Of a DNA stretch of 64,000 bases, positions 16,342-25,664 are shown piece after piece; position 1 is the stretch's first letter, and every line of letters starts with the position of its first letter. Below the pieces are notes generated by a model. The model was given only the letters and a program-made list of their open reading frames with translations, was not told the origin of the DNA and made no database searches. The stretch comes from Planktothrix rubescens CCAP 1459/22. GTDB lineage: Bacteria > Cyanobacteriota > Cyanobacteriia > Cyanobacteriales > Microcoleaceae. The translations under genes were made by a program, and so were the position numbers. The stretch is taken from contig LR882958.1 in NCBI GenBank assembly GCA_904830895.1, positions 3,426,001 to 3,490,000 on the forward strand, read 5' to 3'.

Positions 16342-17520
16342 TTAATCTTTGGTTATTTTCTGTTCAAATTCCTCTCTTTCTAACTCTATTTCCTGGTCTT
16401 CTTCTAAACTGGGATAGGTCGCCACGGGCTTAGGAAATCCGAATAAGGCACGAATTTTATCAAAGCTAAAGTTTCGTACCCATCCCACAATTCCATCGGG
16501 TAATATTGTCACTACAATTAAGAATAATGCCCCTTGAAAAAATAGCCAAACTTCGGGGAATTGTTCACTTAATACGGTTCTTCCTAAGCGGACTAATAGG
16601 GTTCCTAAAATTGCCCCAATTAAACTTCCTCGCCCTCCTACTGCCACCCAAATTACCATTTCAATTGAAAAGGCAACATCCATCGAATTCGGGGTAATAA
16701 TTCCGGTTTGGACGGTATATAATGCGCCAGCAATTCCGGCAAATGCTCCCGAAATCGCAAAGACTAAAACCTTAAACCAAGTAGGATTATAACCGGAGAA
16801 TCTCAACCGAAATTCATCATCTCGAATCGCAATTAATAAATTACCAAACCTTCCACTGGTTAACCAACGACAGATTAAATAGGTAGCAATTAAAAACAGA
16901 ATTGTTATTTCATAAAATGCTAACTGAACCGGGGCAGAACCGACAACAAATCCAAATATTTTATCGGTTTCGGTTTTTAATCCGTTGGTTCCATTAATTA
17001 GTTGTTGTTGACCATTAAAGAAGTTAAAGAATACGATTAATGCCGCTTGGGTAATAATCGAAAAATATACCCCTTTAATTCGATTTCTAAACACTAAATA
17101 GCCTAATAATCCGGCAACAATACCCGGAATAATAATTACTGCAAATATAGTGAAAGGAAAGGAATAAAATGGTTTCCATAACCAGGGTAAATCATTCACC
17201 CCATAGAGAGTAAAAAAATCGGGGATTTCTCCCTGGGGAAGTTGCAATTTTAGATACATGGCTAAGGCATAACCCCCTAATGCAAAAAATATCCCATGTC
17301 CTAAACTCAATAATCCCGTATATCCCCAAATTAAATCAATCCCTAATGCGGCAATGGCTAAGGCGAGAAATCGACCCAATAGCTGTAAGCGAAAGGTGGG
17401 TAAGATTAGGGGCATAATTATGGCAAAAAACAAGCCCAGTCCCATAATGATTGCCCCTTCAAGCAGTTTTTTTTGTTGTTTCTGCTTCTTGGTTTGAGGT
17501 AGAATAACATCATTATTCAT
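16342..17520 (-). CDS. urtC: Urea ABC transporter permease UrtC
   Basis: The 392-residue LivM-type permease has roughly ten hydrophobic segments. Diagnostic blocks are LIWGYTGLLSLGHGIFFALGG (split), RIKGVYFSIITQAALIVFFN, NGTNGLKTE, the ABC-contact region LIAIRDDEFRLRFSGYNPTWFK (split) and VGGRGSLIGAILGTLLV. The acidic C-terminal tail (EEDQEIELEREEFEQK) is cytosolic. Its ATG overlaps the urtB stop by four bases. Confidence 0.94.
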   Translation of the reverse strand: MNNDVILPQTKKQKQQKKLLEGAIIMGLGLFFAIIMPLILPTFRLQLLGRFLALAIAALGIDLIWGYTGLLSLGHGIFFALGGYALAMYLKLQLPQGEIPDFFTLYGVNDLPWLWKPFYSFPFTIFAVIIIPGIVAGLLGYLVFRNRIKGVYFSIITQAALIVFFNFFNGQQQLINGTNGLKTETDKIFGFVVGSAPVQLAFYEITILFLIATYLICRWLTSGRFGNLLIAIRDDEFRLRFSGYNPTWFKVLVFAISGAFAGIAGALYTVQTGIITPNSMDVAFSIEMVIWVAVGGRGSLIGAILGTLLVRLGRTVLSEQFPEVWLFFQGALFLIVVTILPDGIVGWVRNFSFDKIRALFGFPKPVATYPSLEEDQEIELEREEFEQKITKD

Positions 17521-18680
17521 AGTTCAGCCGTTCTCCCTTTTTGTGGAAAGATTCCTGATGGTTTGACTTGTAAAAAGGCAATAATTAATACGAAAACTAA
17601 TACCTTTGCCATACTGGTTGTGGCAAAAAAGTTGAAAAAATCAACAAAGAAAGGCGCGGCATTCATGTTAGTTAATAATAGAGCCAGAGTTCCTGAACCG
17701 ATTAAATAACTGGTGACACCAATGGCGAAGGAAGCAATCACAGTCCCGAGCAGATTTCCTACCCCTCCAACCACCACCACCATGAAGGTATCAACAATAT
17801 AGTTTTGTCCGGTATTCGGGCCGACTGAACCTAATAATGTAATCGCACATCCGGCAATTCCTGCGAGTCCTGAACCGATAGCAAAGGTCAGGGCATCAAC
17901 GGTATCGGTGGGGATACCTAAACAGGCGCTCATGGTACGATTTTGGGTGACTGAACGAATCCTTAATCCCCAATTAGATCGGTTAAAAAACCAATAAATT
18001 CCGATTAAACAAAATATGGTTAAAACAATAATAAAAACCCGAGCATAGGGAATCTGAAAAGTTCCTAATTCTAATCCCCCTCGCAACCAAGGTGGGGCGG
18101 TAACATCGACGTTTCTGGCACTAAACCAAGGTTTTGATAGGGCTTTTTGGCTTTGTCCGATAATTAATCCGATGGTCAGACCTATTCCTGATGATAATAG
18201 GAATAAAACCGAGGTCGCCCACTTTTGAATATTCTCCCAATTGGGACGACGACGTAGTAACGATAATCCGCCAAAAAATAGCAGACAAAATATAACAATT
18301 CCGATCACAAATGTACTACTAACACTGCGAACAAATTGCTGTAAAATCAAACTCACACCCCAAGTTGCTAATAACGTTTCTAAGGGTCTTCCATACAGAA
18401 ATCTAATTACACCTCTTTCTAATGCTAATCCCGCTAAGGCTGTGATGATAAAGGCAATCGGAATTGCAAAAAAAATGTAGGTACTAAACAGAGATTCGCC
18501 GAAGGATTTGAATATATTTTGCACTACAAACGTTGTATAGGCTCCTAACATAATTAATTCCCCGTGAGCGAGGTTAATTACACCCATGAGTCCAAAGACA
18601 ATAGCCAACCCTAATGCTGCCATTAACAGCACTGAACCAATGCTAATTCCATTAAAGATGGCAATTAATAAATCCTGCAT
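17517..18680 (-). CDS. urtB: Urea ABC transporter permease UrtB
   Basis: The 387-residue LivH-type permease has VFGLMGVINLAHGELIMLGA near the start, GLRIRSVTQNRTMSACLGI (ABC contact), and VVGGVGNLLGTVIASFAIG near the end. Between residues about 130 and 200 there is a larger hydrophilic insert (RRRPNWENIQKW, SKPWFSARNVDVTAPPWLRG), as in cyanobacterial UrtB. It follows urtA by 189 bases; that gap holds G/C-tract repeats (aaggggggctaggggggat near 18837) and could allow urtA to be made in excess. Confidence 0.94.
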   Translation of the reverse strand: MQDLLIAIFNGISIGSVLLMAALGLAIVFGLMGVINLAHGELIMLGAYTTFVVQNIFKSFGESLFSTYIFFAIPIAFIITALAGLALERGVIRFLYGRPLETLLATWGVSLILQQFVRSVSSTFVIGIVIFCLLFFGGLSLLRRRPNWENIQKWATSVLFLLSSGIGLTIGLIIGQSQKALSKPWFSARNVDVTAPPWLRGGLELGTFQIPYARVFIIVLTIFCLIGIYWFFNRSNWGLRIRSVTQNRTMSACLGIPTDTVDALTFAIGSGLAGIAGCAITLLGSVGPNTGQNYIVDTFMVVVVGGVGNLLGTVIASFAIGVTSYLIGSGTLALLLTNMNAAPFFVDFFNFFATTSMAKVLVFVLIIAFLQVKPSGIFPQKGRTAEL

Positions 18681-18869
18681 TTTTTAAGAAAAATTCTAAA
18701 TTAGGTCAGAAAACTGAAAGTTCCTTGATCTTTTCTAAGGGTATATCTCCCTAAATCCCCTTAAAAAAGGAGACTTTGACTTCTTTAATTTCCCCTTTTA
18801 ATAAGGAAGACTTTAACTTCAAGTTCCCCCCTTTTAAGGGGGGCTAGGGGGGATCTAATCTAGGGTTAA

Positions 18870-20195
18870 TTATGTCGTTTCCATTTTGTATTTTTCCCCT
18901 TTCTTGGGATCTGTCCAGTCACAACCAAAGCCTTTTGTGGCGGGAACAAATTGGTTCCAGGGAACTGGATCAACGGGGCCTTCTGTTGCCCAAACAATAT
19001 TAAATAATCCATCATCCCGTACCTGTCCCATCCGCACGGTTTTAGAAATATGATGGTTAGGGAACATCGTAACTTTGCCGCCAGGAGCATCGAAACTTTG
19101 ACCGATAGCAGCTAATCTAACCTTATCTAAATCATCGGCTGTTCCCGCTTTTTCTACCGATTGTTTCCACAAATACACCATCAAATAAGCGGCTTCCATC
19201 GGGTCATTTGTCACCCGATCTGGCCCATATTCGGCTCTAAATGCTTCTACCCATTTCTTATTAATGGGAGTGTCAACGGTTTGGAAATAGTTCCAAGCAG
19301 CATAGTGACCTAAAAGAAAATCTTTACCAATTTGTCGCACTTCTTCTTCGGCAATACTTACCGACATCACCGGATATTTTTCCGGGGTCATTCCCGCCCC
19401 TTGTAACTGTTTGAAGAAAGCTACATTACTATCTCCATTTAAACTATTAAAAATTACACCGCCATTGGGTAATGCTTGTTTGATTTTAGTAATAATTGGA
19501 GTAACTTCCGTATTCCCTAACGGTAAGTAATCTTCCCCTACTGTTGTGCCGCCAATGGCTGCTAATTGTTCCTTAATAATATTGTTAGCTGTGCGGGGAA
19601 AAACATAGTCAGAGCCAACTAAGAAAAACTCCTTACCCTTATTATCAAATAACCATTGTACGGCAGGTTCAATTTGTTGGTTAGGGGCGGCTCCAGTATA
19701 AAAAATGTTTTTAGAACATTCTTGACCTTCATATTGAACCGGATACCATAACATATGATTTCTGGATTCAAAGATATCTTTTACCGCTTTCCGACTGGCA
19801 GATGTCCAGCACCCAAAAACCGTGACAACCTTATCTTGATCGATTAATTTTTGGGCTTTTTCGGCAAAAGTTGGCCAGTCAGAAGCACCATCTTCAACTA
19901 CGGCTTCAATTTGTTTACCGAGGACGCCACCATTGGCGTTAATTTCTTTAATGGCTAACTTCTCTGCTTCAACAACCGTGGTTTCACTAATTGCCATTGT
20001 TCCACTTAAGGAGTGAAGAATTCCCACCTTAATTGTATCGCCATTACTCGTAGGGGTTGCTGTGGGAGTTGCGGTGGAGGTTGAGCTAGTGGTATTATTG
20101 GTAGCAGGGTTGGCACATCCTTTCAGAAACAGGGTGCTTCCAAAGGCCGCCGAACCATAAACCAAGAATTTGCGTCTACCGAAATTTTTTTTCAC
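18870..20195 (-). CDS. urtA: Urea ABC transporter substrate-binding protein UrtA
   Basis: The 441-residue binding protein has a twin-arginine-like signal ([19 protein letters not shown]) ending in a lipobox LKGC (Cys27), then a Thr/Ser linker. The mature part shows [68 protein letters not shown] (urea-binding region of UrtA) and [11 protein letters not shown]. It delivers urea to UrtBC. It is the first gene of the reverse-strand operon urtA-B-C-D-E and carries the NtcA-type promoter at 20379-20420, giving a leader of about 175 bases. Confidence 0.95.
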   Translation of the reverse strand: MKKNFGRRKFLVYGSAAFGSTLFLKGCANPATNNTTSSTSTATPTATPTSNGDTIKVGILHSLSGTMAISETTVVEAEKLAIKEINANGGVLGKQIEAVVEDGASDWPTFAEKAQKLIDQDKVVTVFGCWTSASRKAVKDIFESRNHMLWYPVQYEGQECSKNIFYTGAAPNQQIEPAVQWLFDNKGKEFFLVGSDYVFPRTANNIIKEQLAAIGGTTVGEDYLPLGNTEVTPIITKIKQALPNGGVIFNSLNGDSNVAFFKQLQGAGMTPEKYPVMSVSIAEEEVRQIGKDFLLGHYAAWNYFQTVDTPINKKWVEAFRAEYGPDRVTNDPMEAAYLMVYLWKQSVEKAGTADDLDKVRLAAIGQSFDAPGGKVTMFPNHHISKTVRMGQVRDDGLFNIVWATEGPVDPVPWNQFVPATKGFGCDWTDPKKGEKYKMETT

Positions 20196-20378
20196 GATGA
20201 CTATTTAGCGATTTTACTTAAAATTTTCCTCGAAGAATAGGCTACTTTCTTTACCATATCTATAACCATGAGTTGGTTAAATTGAAACATCGAGCAGTAG
20301 ATAAAAACACTTAAAAATTAACAATTTACTGCAATTCGATGAAGATATGGTATGGTCAATTTCCTATTCAGGCTTCGT

Positions 20379-20420
20379 ATAATAAAGGAGTTTTGCATAG
20401 TAAATTGTAGTCTACAATAC
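20379..20420 (-). promoter_or_regulatory. NtcA-activated promoter of urtABCDE
   Basis: On the reverse strand GTATTGTAGACTAC (20420-20407) is a perfect GTAN8TAC NtcA site. Exactly 22 bases later TATTAT (20384-20379) fits the -10 consensus TAN3T. That is the canonical class II NtcA architecture, so nitrogen limitation should activate transcription of the urea transporter. Transcription would start near 20372. The whole 411-base gap 20196-20606 also has to serve the divergent S9 peptidase gene; I see no second clear site in it. Confidence 0.85.
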
Positions 20421-20606
20421 AAAATATTAATAATTAATAATCAAACCTTAGAAAAATCAATGACTCTTTAAATCAGTTGATGAGCTAGAGTATTTATTAC
20501 ATCAGCTTTTAAATGAAGGAGAGTTATTTTTTAAATGAGGACGTAAACTTAAAAACAAAGGTAATGCTATAATCACAGTTTAAATAAACAACAGCTTAAT
20601 CAAAAT

Positions 20607-22520
20607 ATGAGCAAAAAAACCGAAAAATATGGGTCTTGGAAATCTCCCATTACCGCCGATTTAATCGTAGAAGGAACCGTTGGACTCGGTGGTTTAACCT
20701 GGGATGGGGATAATATTTATTGGACAGAAGGACGGTCATCAGAAGCGGGACGCAGTGTGATTGTTCGTTTGACTCCTGATAATCAATTAAGTGATGTGAC
20801 TCCTCAGTCTTTTAATATTAGAACTCGGGTTCATGAATATGGGGGGGGTTCCTATATTGTTAATCAAGGAACAGTTTATTTTTCTAATTTTGTTGATCAA
20901 CGTCTTTACAAACAGAACATTCAAGGAGAAAATACACCCTATCAAATTACTCCCAACCCTATCACCCCAGAAGCAGAATATCGTTATACGGATGGGGTAA
21001 TTAATACTCAAAATCAACGGTTAATTTGTGTTAGAGAAGATCATACCGAAGGGGGAGAACCTGTTAATACCATTGTCAGTATTAATCTGAATAATAGTGA
21101 GGATATTCGGGTTTTAGTCGAGGGTAATGATTTTTATGCCTTTCCTCGTTTAAATCCCGATGGTAACAAATTATCTTGGATTTCATGGAATCATCCAAAT
21201 ATGCCTTGGGATGGGACGGAATTATGGGTTGCTGAGGTTAATTCTGAGGGGTTATTAGGAGAAAAAGTATTAATTGCGGGAGGTTTAGAAGAATCTATTT
21301 TTCAACCCCAATGGTCGCCAGATGGGGTGTTATATTTTGTAAGCGATCGCTCGAATTGGTGGAACTTATATCGCTATACTGGAAAGATAGAACCTCTATA
21401 TCCCATGGCTGCGGAATTTGGTTTACCGCTTTGGGTTTTTGGAATGTCAACTTATGGGTTTAGTTCCGCAGAAAAGATTATTTGCACCTACAGTAAAAAT
21501 GGGAATTGGTATCTAGCAAGTTTGGATACTAAAACTCTGAAATTAGAGGATATTGAGATACCTTATACTGCTATTGATGGCTTAACTGTTTCAGGAAATC
21601 AAGTGTTATTTATTGGCAGTTCTCCCATAGAAAGTAGTGCTATTGTGCAACTTAATTTAGACACGGGAGAACTCGAAGTATTACGACGTTCTAGTCAAAT
21701 TGTACTAGATAAAGGCTATTTATCCGTACCTCAACCAATAGAATTCCCTACAGAAAATGGGAAAACTGCCTATGGATTTTTCTATCCTCCTCAAAACAAA
21801 GATTATCAAGTTTCAGAGGGAGAAAAACCGCCTTTAGTTGTTAAAAGTCATGGTGGGCCAACGGCGGCTACTTCTAGCAGTTTGAGCTTAAAAAATCAAT
21901 ACTGGACAAGTCGAGGATTTGCGGTTTTAGATGTCAATTATGGGGGAAGTACGGGTTACGGACGGGAGTATCGCCAACGCTTAAATAAAAGTTGGGGAAT
22001 TGTGGATGTGGATGATTGTTGTAATGGGGCAAAATATCTGGCAGAACAGGGTTTCGTGGACGGAAATCGAATGGCAATTGCGGGCGGAAGTGCGGGCGGT
22101 TATACTACTTTATGTGCTTTAACATTTAAGGATGTATTTAAGGCGGGGGCTAGTTATTATGGAGTCAGTGATTTAGCAGCTTTAGCAACGGATACCCATA
22201 AATTTGAATCCCGTTATTTGGATGGTTTAATTGGGATTTATCCAGAAGAAAAGGCTATTTATCAACAGCGTTCTCCGATTTATCATGTTGATCAATTATC
22301 CTGTCCGGTGATATTTTTTCAGGGATCAGAAGATAAAATTGTGCCTCCCAACCAAGCAGAAATGATGGTAGAAGCCTTAAAAGCTAAGGGTGTTACGGTG
22401 GAATATGTTCTGTTTGAAGGAGAGCAACATGGCTTCAGGAAAGCGGAAAATATTAAACGTGCTATTGATGGTGAATTTGGTTTTTATGCCAAGGTTTTTG
22501 GTTTTGAACCTGCAAAATAA
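20607..22520 (+). CDS. S9 family prolyl-oligopeptidase-like peptidase
   Basis: The 637-residue protein has an N-terminal beta-propeller (repeated W-S-P-D-G and F-P-x-x-x-P-D-G style blades) and a C-terminal alpha/beta-hydrolase domain from about residue 385. The catalytic triad is visible: Ser in GGSAGGYTT (about 495), Asp in FQGSEDKIVPP, His in EGEQHGFRKAEN. RGFAVLDVNYGGSTGYGREYR (split) forms the oxyanion region. This is the dipeptidyl/acylaminoacyl-peptidase group, which removes N-terminal dipeptides or acyl amino acids. It has no signal peptide, so it acts in the cytosol. It is divergent from urtA and followed by a perfect palindrome. Confidence 0.92.
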   Translation: MSKKTEKYGSWKSPITADLIVEGTVGLGGLTWDGDNIYWTEGRSSEAGRSVIVRLTPDNQLSDVTPQSFNIRTRVHEYGGGSYIVNQGTVYFSNFVDQRLYKQNIQGENTPYQITPNPITPEAEYRYTDGVINTQNQRLICVREDHTEGGEPVNTIVSINLNNSEDIRVLVEGNDFYAFPRLNPDGNKLSWISWNHPNMPWDGTELWVAEVNSEGLLGEKVLIAGGLEESIFQPQWSPDGVLYFVSDRSNWWNLYRYTGKIEPLYPMAAEFGLPLWVFGMSTYGFSSAEKIICTYSKNGNWYLASLDTKTLKLEDIEIPYTAIDGLTVSGNQVLFIGSSPIESSAIVQLNLDTGELEVLRRSSQIVLDKGYLSVPQPIEFPTENGKTAYGFFYPPQNKDYQVSEGEKPPLVVKSHGGPTAATSSSLSLKNQYWTSRGFAVLDVNYGGSTGYGREYRQRLNKSWGIVDVDDCCNGAKYLAEQGFVDGNRMAIAGGSAGGYTTLCALTFKDVFKAGASYYGVSDLAALATDTHKFESRYLDGLIGIYPEEKAIYQQRSPIYHVDQLSCPVIFFQGSEDKIVPPNQAEMMVEALKAKGVTVEYVLFEGEQHGFRKAENIKRAIDGEFGFYAKVFGFEPAK

Positions 22521-22532
22521 ACCAATTTAACT

Positions 22533-22560
22533 GTAGGGGTAATTCATGAATTACCCCTAC
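22533..22560. repeat. 28-bp perfect palindrome
   Basis: GTAGGGGTAATTCA is followed directly by its reverse complement TGAATTACCCCTAC. It lies 13 bases after the S9 peptidase stop. It can form a long hairpin in RNA and belongs to the gtaggggtaattc-type intergenic repeats common in cyanobacteria. There is no T run, so termination is possible but unproven. Confidence 0.75.
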
Positions 22561-22632
22561 ATATAGGGTTACATCCCCAAATTTGCGTAATTCCTGTATA
22601 TAATGGTCTATAAACAGATAGCATGAATTATT

Positions 22633-23397
22633 ATGTCTGTCACACCGATTCAACCTCCGACGATTGATTTAACTGAAGTTATTACCGAGGATGATAGTCC
22701 TGTGGATAATTTTCTATCGGCAAAGTTACAGCGTTTATTAGTTGAATGTTTATATAGTTCTTGGCAAAGATTAGGAGAAAATTCAACATTTTTAGCTGAT
22801 GCAAATGTAGGGATTTTTTATGCACTCCGTCATCCTCCCATTGTACCCGATGTATTTTTATCTTTAGATGTTGAAGTCCCGCCGGATTTTCGAGAAAAAC
22901 GAAATCGGACTTATTTTATTTGGGAGTTTGGTAAACCGCCCGATGTGGTAATTGAAATTGTTTCTAATCAAGAAGGAAATGAACTCGGTAGTAAGTTAAT
23001 TAATTATGCCAGGATGCGGGTAACATATTATGTTGTGTTTGACCCGTTACAACAATTGGGCGATATTTTATTACGAGTTTATGTTCTACGGGAGGGACAC
23101 TATCAAATATTAGAAACAACAGTAATTGAAAATCAATCAATATTTTGGTTAGAACAAATTGGTTTAGGATTAACTATTTGGTCAGGAATATATGAAGAAA
23201 AACAGGATATTTGGTTACGGTGGTGTGATGATAAAGGGGTGATTATTCCCACCGGAAAAGAACGGGCTGAAAAGGAACATTTAAGGGCGGAAATTGCTGA
23301 ACAATCTCGGCGGAATGCTATTCTTCGGTTACGAGAAATGGGGTTAACTAATGAACAAATTGCTGAAGCTTTGGGTTTAGAGATTGGAGAGATTTAA
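22633..23397 (+). CDS. Uma2 family endonuclease-like protein (DUF820)
   Basis: The 254-residue protein is a cyanobacterial Uma2 (DUF820) member with a PD-(D/E)XK-like core: PDVFLSLDVEVP, then FIWEFGKPPDVVIEIVSN (Asp and Glu of the motif), then KLINYARMRVTYYVVFDP. The C-terminal 50 residues form a charged helix (GKERAEKEHLRAEIAEQ) and a putative HTH-like end (LREMGLTNEQIAEALGL). The family expands massively in cyanobacteria; nuclease activity is predicted, not generally proven. A second, unlike Uma2 gene lies at 45473-46066. Confidence 0.85.
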   Translation: MSVTPIQPPTIDLTEVITEDDSPVDNFLSAKLQRLLVECLYSSWQRLGENSTFLADANVGIFYALRHPPIVPDVFLSLDVEVPPDFREKRNRTYFIWEFGKPPDVVIEIVSNQEGNELGSKLINYARMRVTYYVVFDPLQQLGDILLRVYVLREGHYQILETTVIENQSIFWLEQIGLGLTIWSGIYEEKQDIWLRWCDDKGVIIPTGKERAEKEHLRAEIAEQSRRNAILRLREMGLTNEQIAEALGLEIGEI

Positions 23398-23443
23398 CCT
23401 TATTCAAAGGATAGGGAAATAAAACAAGTCTTTTGTGAGTAGG

Positions 23444-23679
23444 TTACTCACCCGCAGCTTGCAAAATAGTTGTGTATAACTCGTGACTAACTCGAAAGTC
23501 CGCTTCATCAATGGTAATGTTTGAACTTCTACAGCACCAGGAACTAGATGTTTAACTCCTACCATTTCACTATAAACGGCTGTGGGAATGAGTACACGAG
23601 TATAAAGTTTTTCCAACAATTCTAATTGCCCAATTGCTGCTAAATTGGTAATAGGTGAAGTATCGCTAACAACAATCAC
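23444..23679 (-). pseudogene. Decayed DUF3368 PIN-like toxin with internal deletion and frameshift
   Basis: From ATG 23679 the first about 54 residues (MIVVSDTSPITNLAAIGQLE, then IPTAVYSEMV) match the N-terminus of the intact DUF3368 gene at 44693-45178. The frame then turns to nonsense (LPLMKRTFELVTSYTQ, running on to 23404). In the next frame the same DNA reads IDEADFRVSHELYTTILQ-AAGE and stops at 23444-23446, which matches the C-terminus of DUF3368 proteins (compare ISQANFRVSSKLYADVL). So about 80 residues of the centre, including the acidic PIN core, were deleted and the ends joined out of frame. Its UPF0175 partner lies directly upstream with a 4-base overlap. Confidence 0.8.
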
Positions 23680-23921
23680 AATAACTCCATTGATTGCAAT
23701 GTTTTTATATCTGCTTCAAAATCCTCTACGTCATAGTTGATACACAAACCTCTTTTAGCAAGTTCATGTTGAAACTCAATCACAGTTAGCTTAGTCCAAG
23801 TCCGAGCTTTACCACTACTAATTTTTTCTTGCTGATATAGCAAAATAGCAATTTCTAACTTCAATTCATCCTCAGTCATCTTTGTGGCTCGGAGGATCTC
23901 ATCAGGAATCAGAACACTCAT
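23676..23921 (-). CDS. UPF0175 family antitoxin-like protein (partner lost)
   Basis: The 81-residue product matches UPF0175: MSVLIPDEILRATKMTEDEL, LEIAILLYQQEKISSGKA, then ELAKRGLCINYDVEDFEADI. It normally serves as the upstream DNA-binding antitoxin of a DUF3368 toxin. The central HTH region reads ARTWTKLTVIEFQHEL, whereas the homologue at 45175-45420 has ASELLGIHRMQFQKLL. This copy therefore appears drifted in the helix that should recognise DNA. It overlaps the toxin pseudogene by four bases, as in intact pairs. Confidence 0.75.
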   Translation of the reverse strand: MSVLIPDEILRATKMTEDELKLEIAILLYQQEKISSGKARTWTKLTVIEFQHELAKRGLCINYDVEDFEADIKTLQSMELL

Positions 23922-24030
23922 TAGGGTTGTACCTAAAATGATTGATGGTATAATTTTAGTATAAGCGATGATATTGAATTTGTGATAAATTTTCCAAATT
24001 CAGCATCATTGCCAGTTTCGAGAATAATCT

Positions 24031-24198
24031 TTAAATATCTTTAGACACAGGGCGCCGTTTTCTAATTCCTTTGGTTAGAATAGCCAATAAAAATCCGACT
24101 AAAAATGATAATTCTAAAGCCGGATTTTGAGTCGTTAACAGGAAAGACCCAACAATTGAAATAGCAGCTACCGTGTAAACAATCTGTTTGGGTTTCAT
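24031..24198 (-). CDS. Small hydrophobic protein, 55 residues
   Basis: ATG at 24198 opens a 55-codon frame ending at TAA (24033-24031). It reads MKPKQIVYTVAAISIVGSFL, a polar turn LTTQNPAL, then ELSFLVGFLLAILTKGI and the basic tail RKRRPVSKDI. Two transmembrane helices joined by a short loop and a positive C-terminus are a plausible hairpin membrane protein with the tail inside. Bases before the ATG (ACGGTTGAAAACC) give no strong ribosome site. The 384-base gap would otherwise be empty. I do not recognise a family. Confidence 0.5.
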   Translation of the reverse strand: MKPKQIVYTVAAISIVGSFLLTTQNPALELSFLVGFLLAILTKGIRKRRPVSKDI

Positions 24199-24305
24199 GG
24201 TTTTCAACCGTAAAGATCACAAAACTAGACAAAATGAATTATAATAAATGGCGTGGAAAGGCTAAATTTAACCTTTCTCAAGAGATAGGAGACTTCTAAA
24301 ATTCG

Positions 24306-25664
24306 ATGACTACAAATTCCCAACGTTATCATATTACAACTTTCGGCTGTCAGATGAACAAAGCTGACTCAGAACGCATGGCTGGCGTTTTAGAAGAAAT
24401 GGGCTTTGATTTTACCGAAGATCCCAATGATGCTAATGTGATTCTGTATAATACTTGTACGATTCGAGATAATGCCGAACAAAAGGTTTATTCCTATTTA
24501 GGAAGACAGGCAAAACGCAAACAAAAAGAACCGAATTTAACCATTATTGTCGCCGGATGTGTTGCCCAACAGGAAGGAGAAACCTTACTGCGTCGGGTTC
24601 CTGAAATAGATTTAGTCATGGGGCCACAACACGCTAACCGTTTACAAGACCTATTAGAACAGGTATTTCAAGGCAATCAAATTGTTGCCACAGAACCCAT
24701 AGAAATCATCGAAGATATTACTAAACCCCGTCGAGATAGTGAGGTAACAGCCTGGGTTAATGTAATTTATGGTTGTAATGAACGGTGTACTTATTGTGTG
24801 GTTCCCAATGTACGCGGGATTGAACAATCGCGCCGACCGGAAGCTATTCGGGAAGAAATCGAAGAATTAAGCCGTTTGGGGTATAAAGAAATCACCTTAT
24901 TAGGGCAAAATATTGATGCCTACGGCCGCGATTTACCCGGTTCAAGTCCTGGCGGTCGGAATTTATATAATTTCACGGATTTATTATATTTTATTCATGA
25001 TGTTCCTGGCATCGAACGGATTCGATTTGCCACCAGTCACCCCCGTTATTTTACAGAAAGATTGATTCGGGCTTGTGCGGAATTACCGAAAATTTGTGAA
25101 CATTTTCATATCCCCTTTCAATCGGGAGATAATCAGCTTTTGAAGGCAATGGCGCGGGGCTATACTCAAGAAAAATATCGCCAAATTATTCATACCATTC
25201 GGGAATATATGCCCGATGCTTCTATTAGTGCGGATGCGATTGTGGGATTTCCAGGGGAAACCGATGAACAGTTTGAAAATACGATGAAATTAGTCGATGA
25301 TATTGGCTTTGATTTATTAAATACAGCCGCCTATTCTCCCCGTCCTGGGACTCCGGCGGCGTTGTGGGAAAATCAACTCAGTGACGAGATAAAAGCCGAT
25401 CGTTTACAACAGTTAAATCGCTTAGTTTCTGTGAAGGCGGCCGAACGTTCCCAGCGTTATTTAGGCAGAATTGAAGAAGTATTAGTCGAGGGAACAAATT
25501 CTAAAGATACTTCTCAAGTTATGGGACGCACAAGGGGAAATCGTTTAACCTTTTTCTCAGGAAATTTAGCGGAATTGAAAGGTCAACAGGTGAAAGTGAA
25601 AATAACCCAGGTAAGACCCTTTAGTTTAACTGGGGAACCTGTTGAGTTGTGTATACCTGTATGA
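24306..25664 (+). CDS. miaB: tRNA-2-methylthio-N6-dimethylallyladenosine synthase
   Basis: The 452-residue methylthiotransferase has the N-terminal UPF0004 domain with three cluster cysteines ([36 protein letters not shown]). The radical-SAM motif [16 protein letters not shown] comes next, followed by the block [12 protein letters not shown] and a C-terminal TRAM domain ([10 protein letters not shown] to [13 protein letters not shown]). It adds the 2-methylthio group to i6A37 in tRNAs reading UNN codons. Length and motifs are standard. The AGGAGACTTCTAAAATTCG leader gives a ribosome site. Its stop overlaps the next gene's ATG (ATGA). Confidence 0.96.
   Translation: MTTNSQRYHITTFGCQMNKADSERMAGVLEEMGFDFTEDPNDANVILYNTCTIRDNAEQKVYSYLGRQAKRKQKEPNLTIIVAGCVAQQEGETLLRRVPEIDLVMGPQHANRLQDLLEQVFQGNQIVATEPIEIIEDITKPRRDSEVTAWVNVIYGCNERCTYCVVPNVRGIEQSRRPEAIREEIEELSRLGYKEITLLGQNIDAYGRDLPGSSPGGRNLYNFTDLLYFIHDVPGIERIRFATSHPRYFTERLIRACAELPKICEHFHIPFQSGDNQLLKAMARGYTQEKYRQIIHTIREYMPDASISADAIVGFPGETDEQFENTMKLVDDIGFDLLNTAAYSPRPGTPAALWENQLSDEIKADRLQQLNRLVSVKAAERSQRYLGRIEEVLVEGTNSKDTSQVMGRTRGNRLTFFSGNLAELKGQQVKVKITQVRPFSLTGEPVELCIPV

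Noticed and set aside
18866-19090. Short reverse-strand frame inside urtA
   Set aside because: It overlaps the well-supported UrtA C-terminus in another frame.
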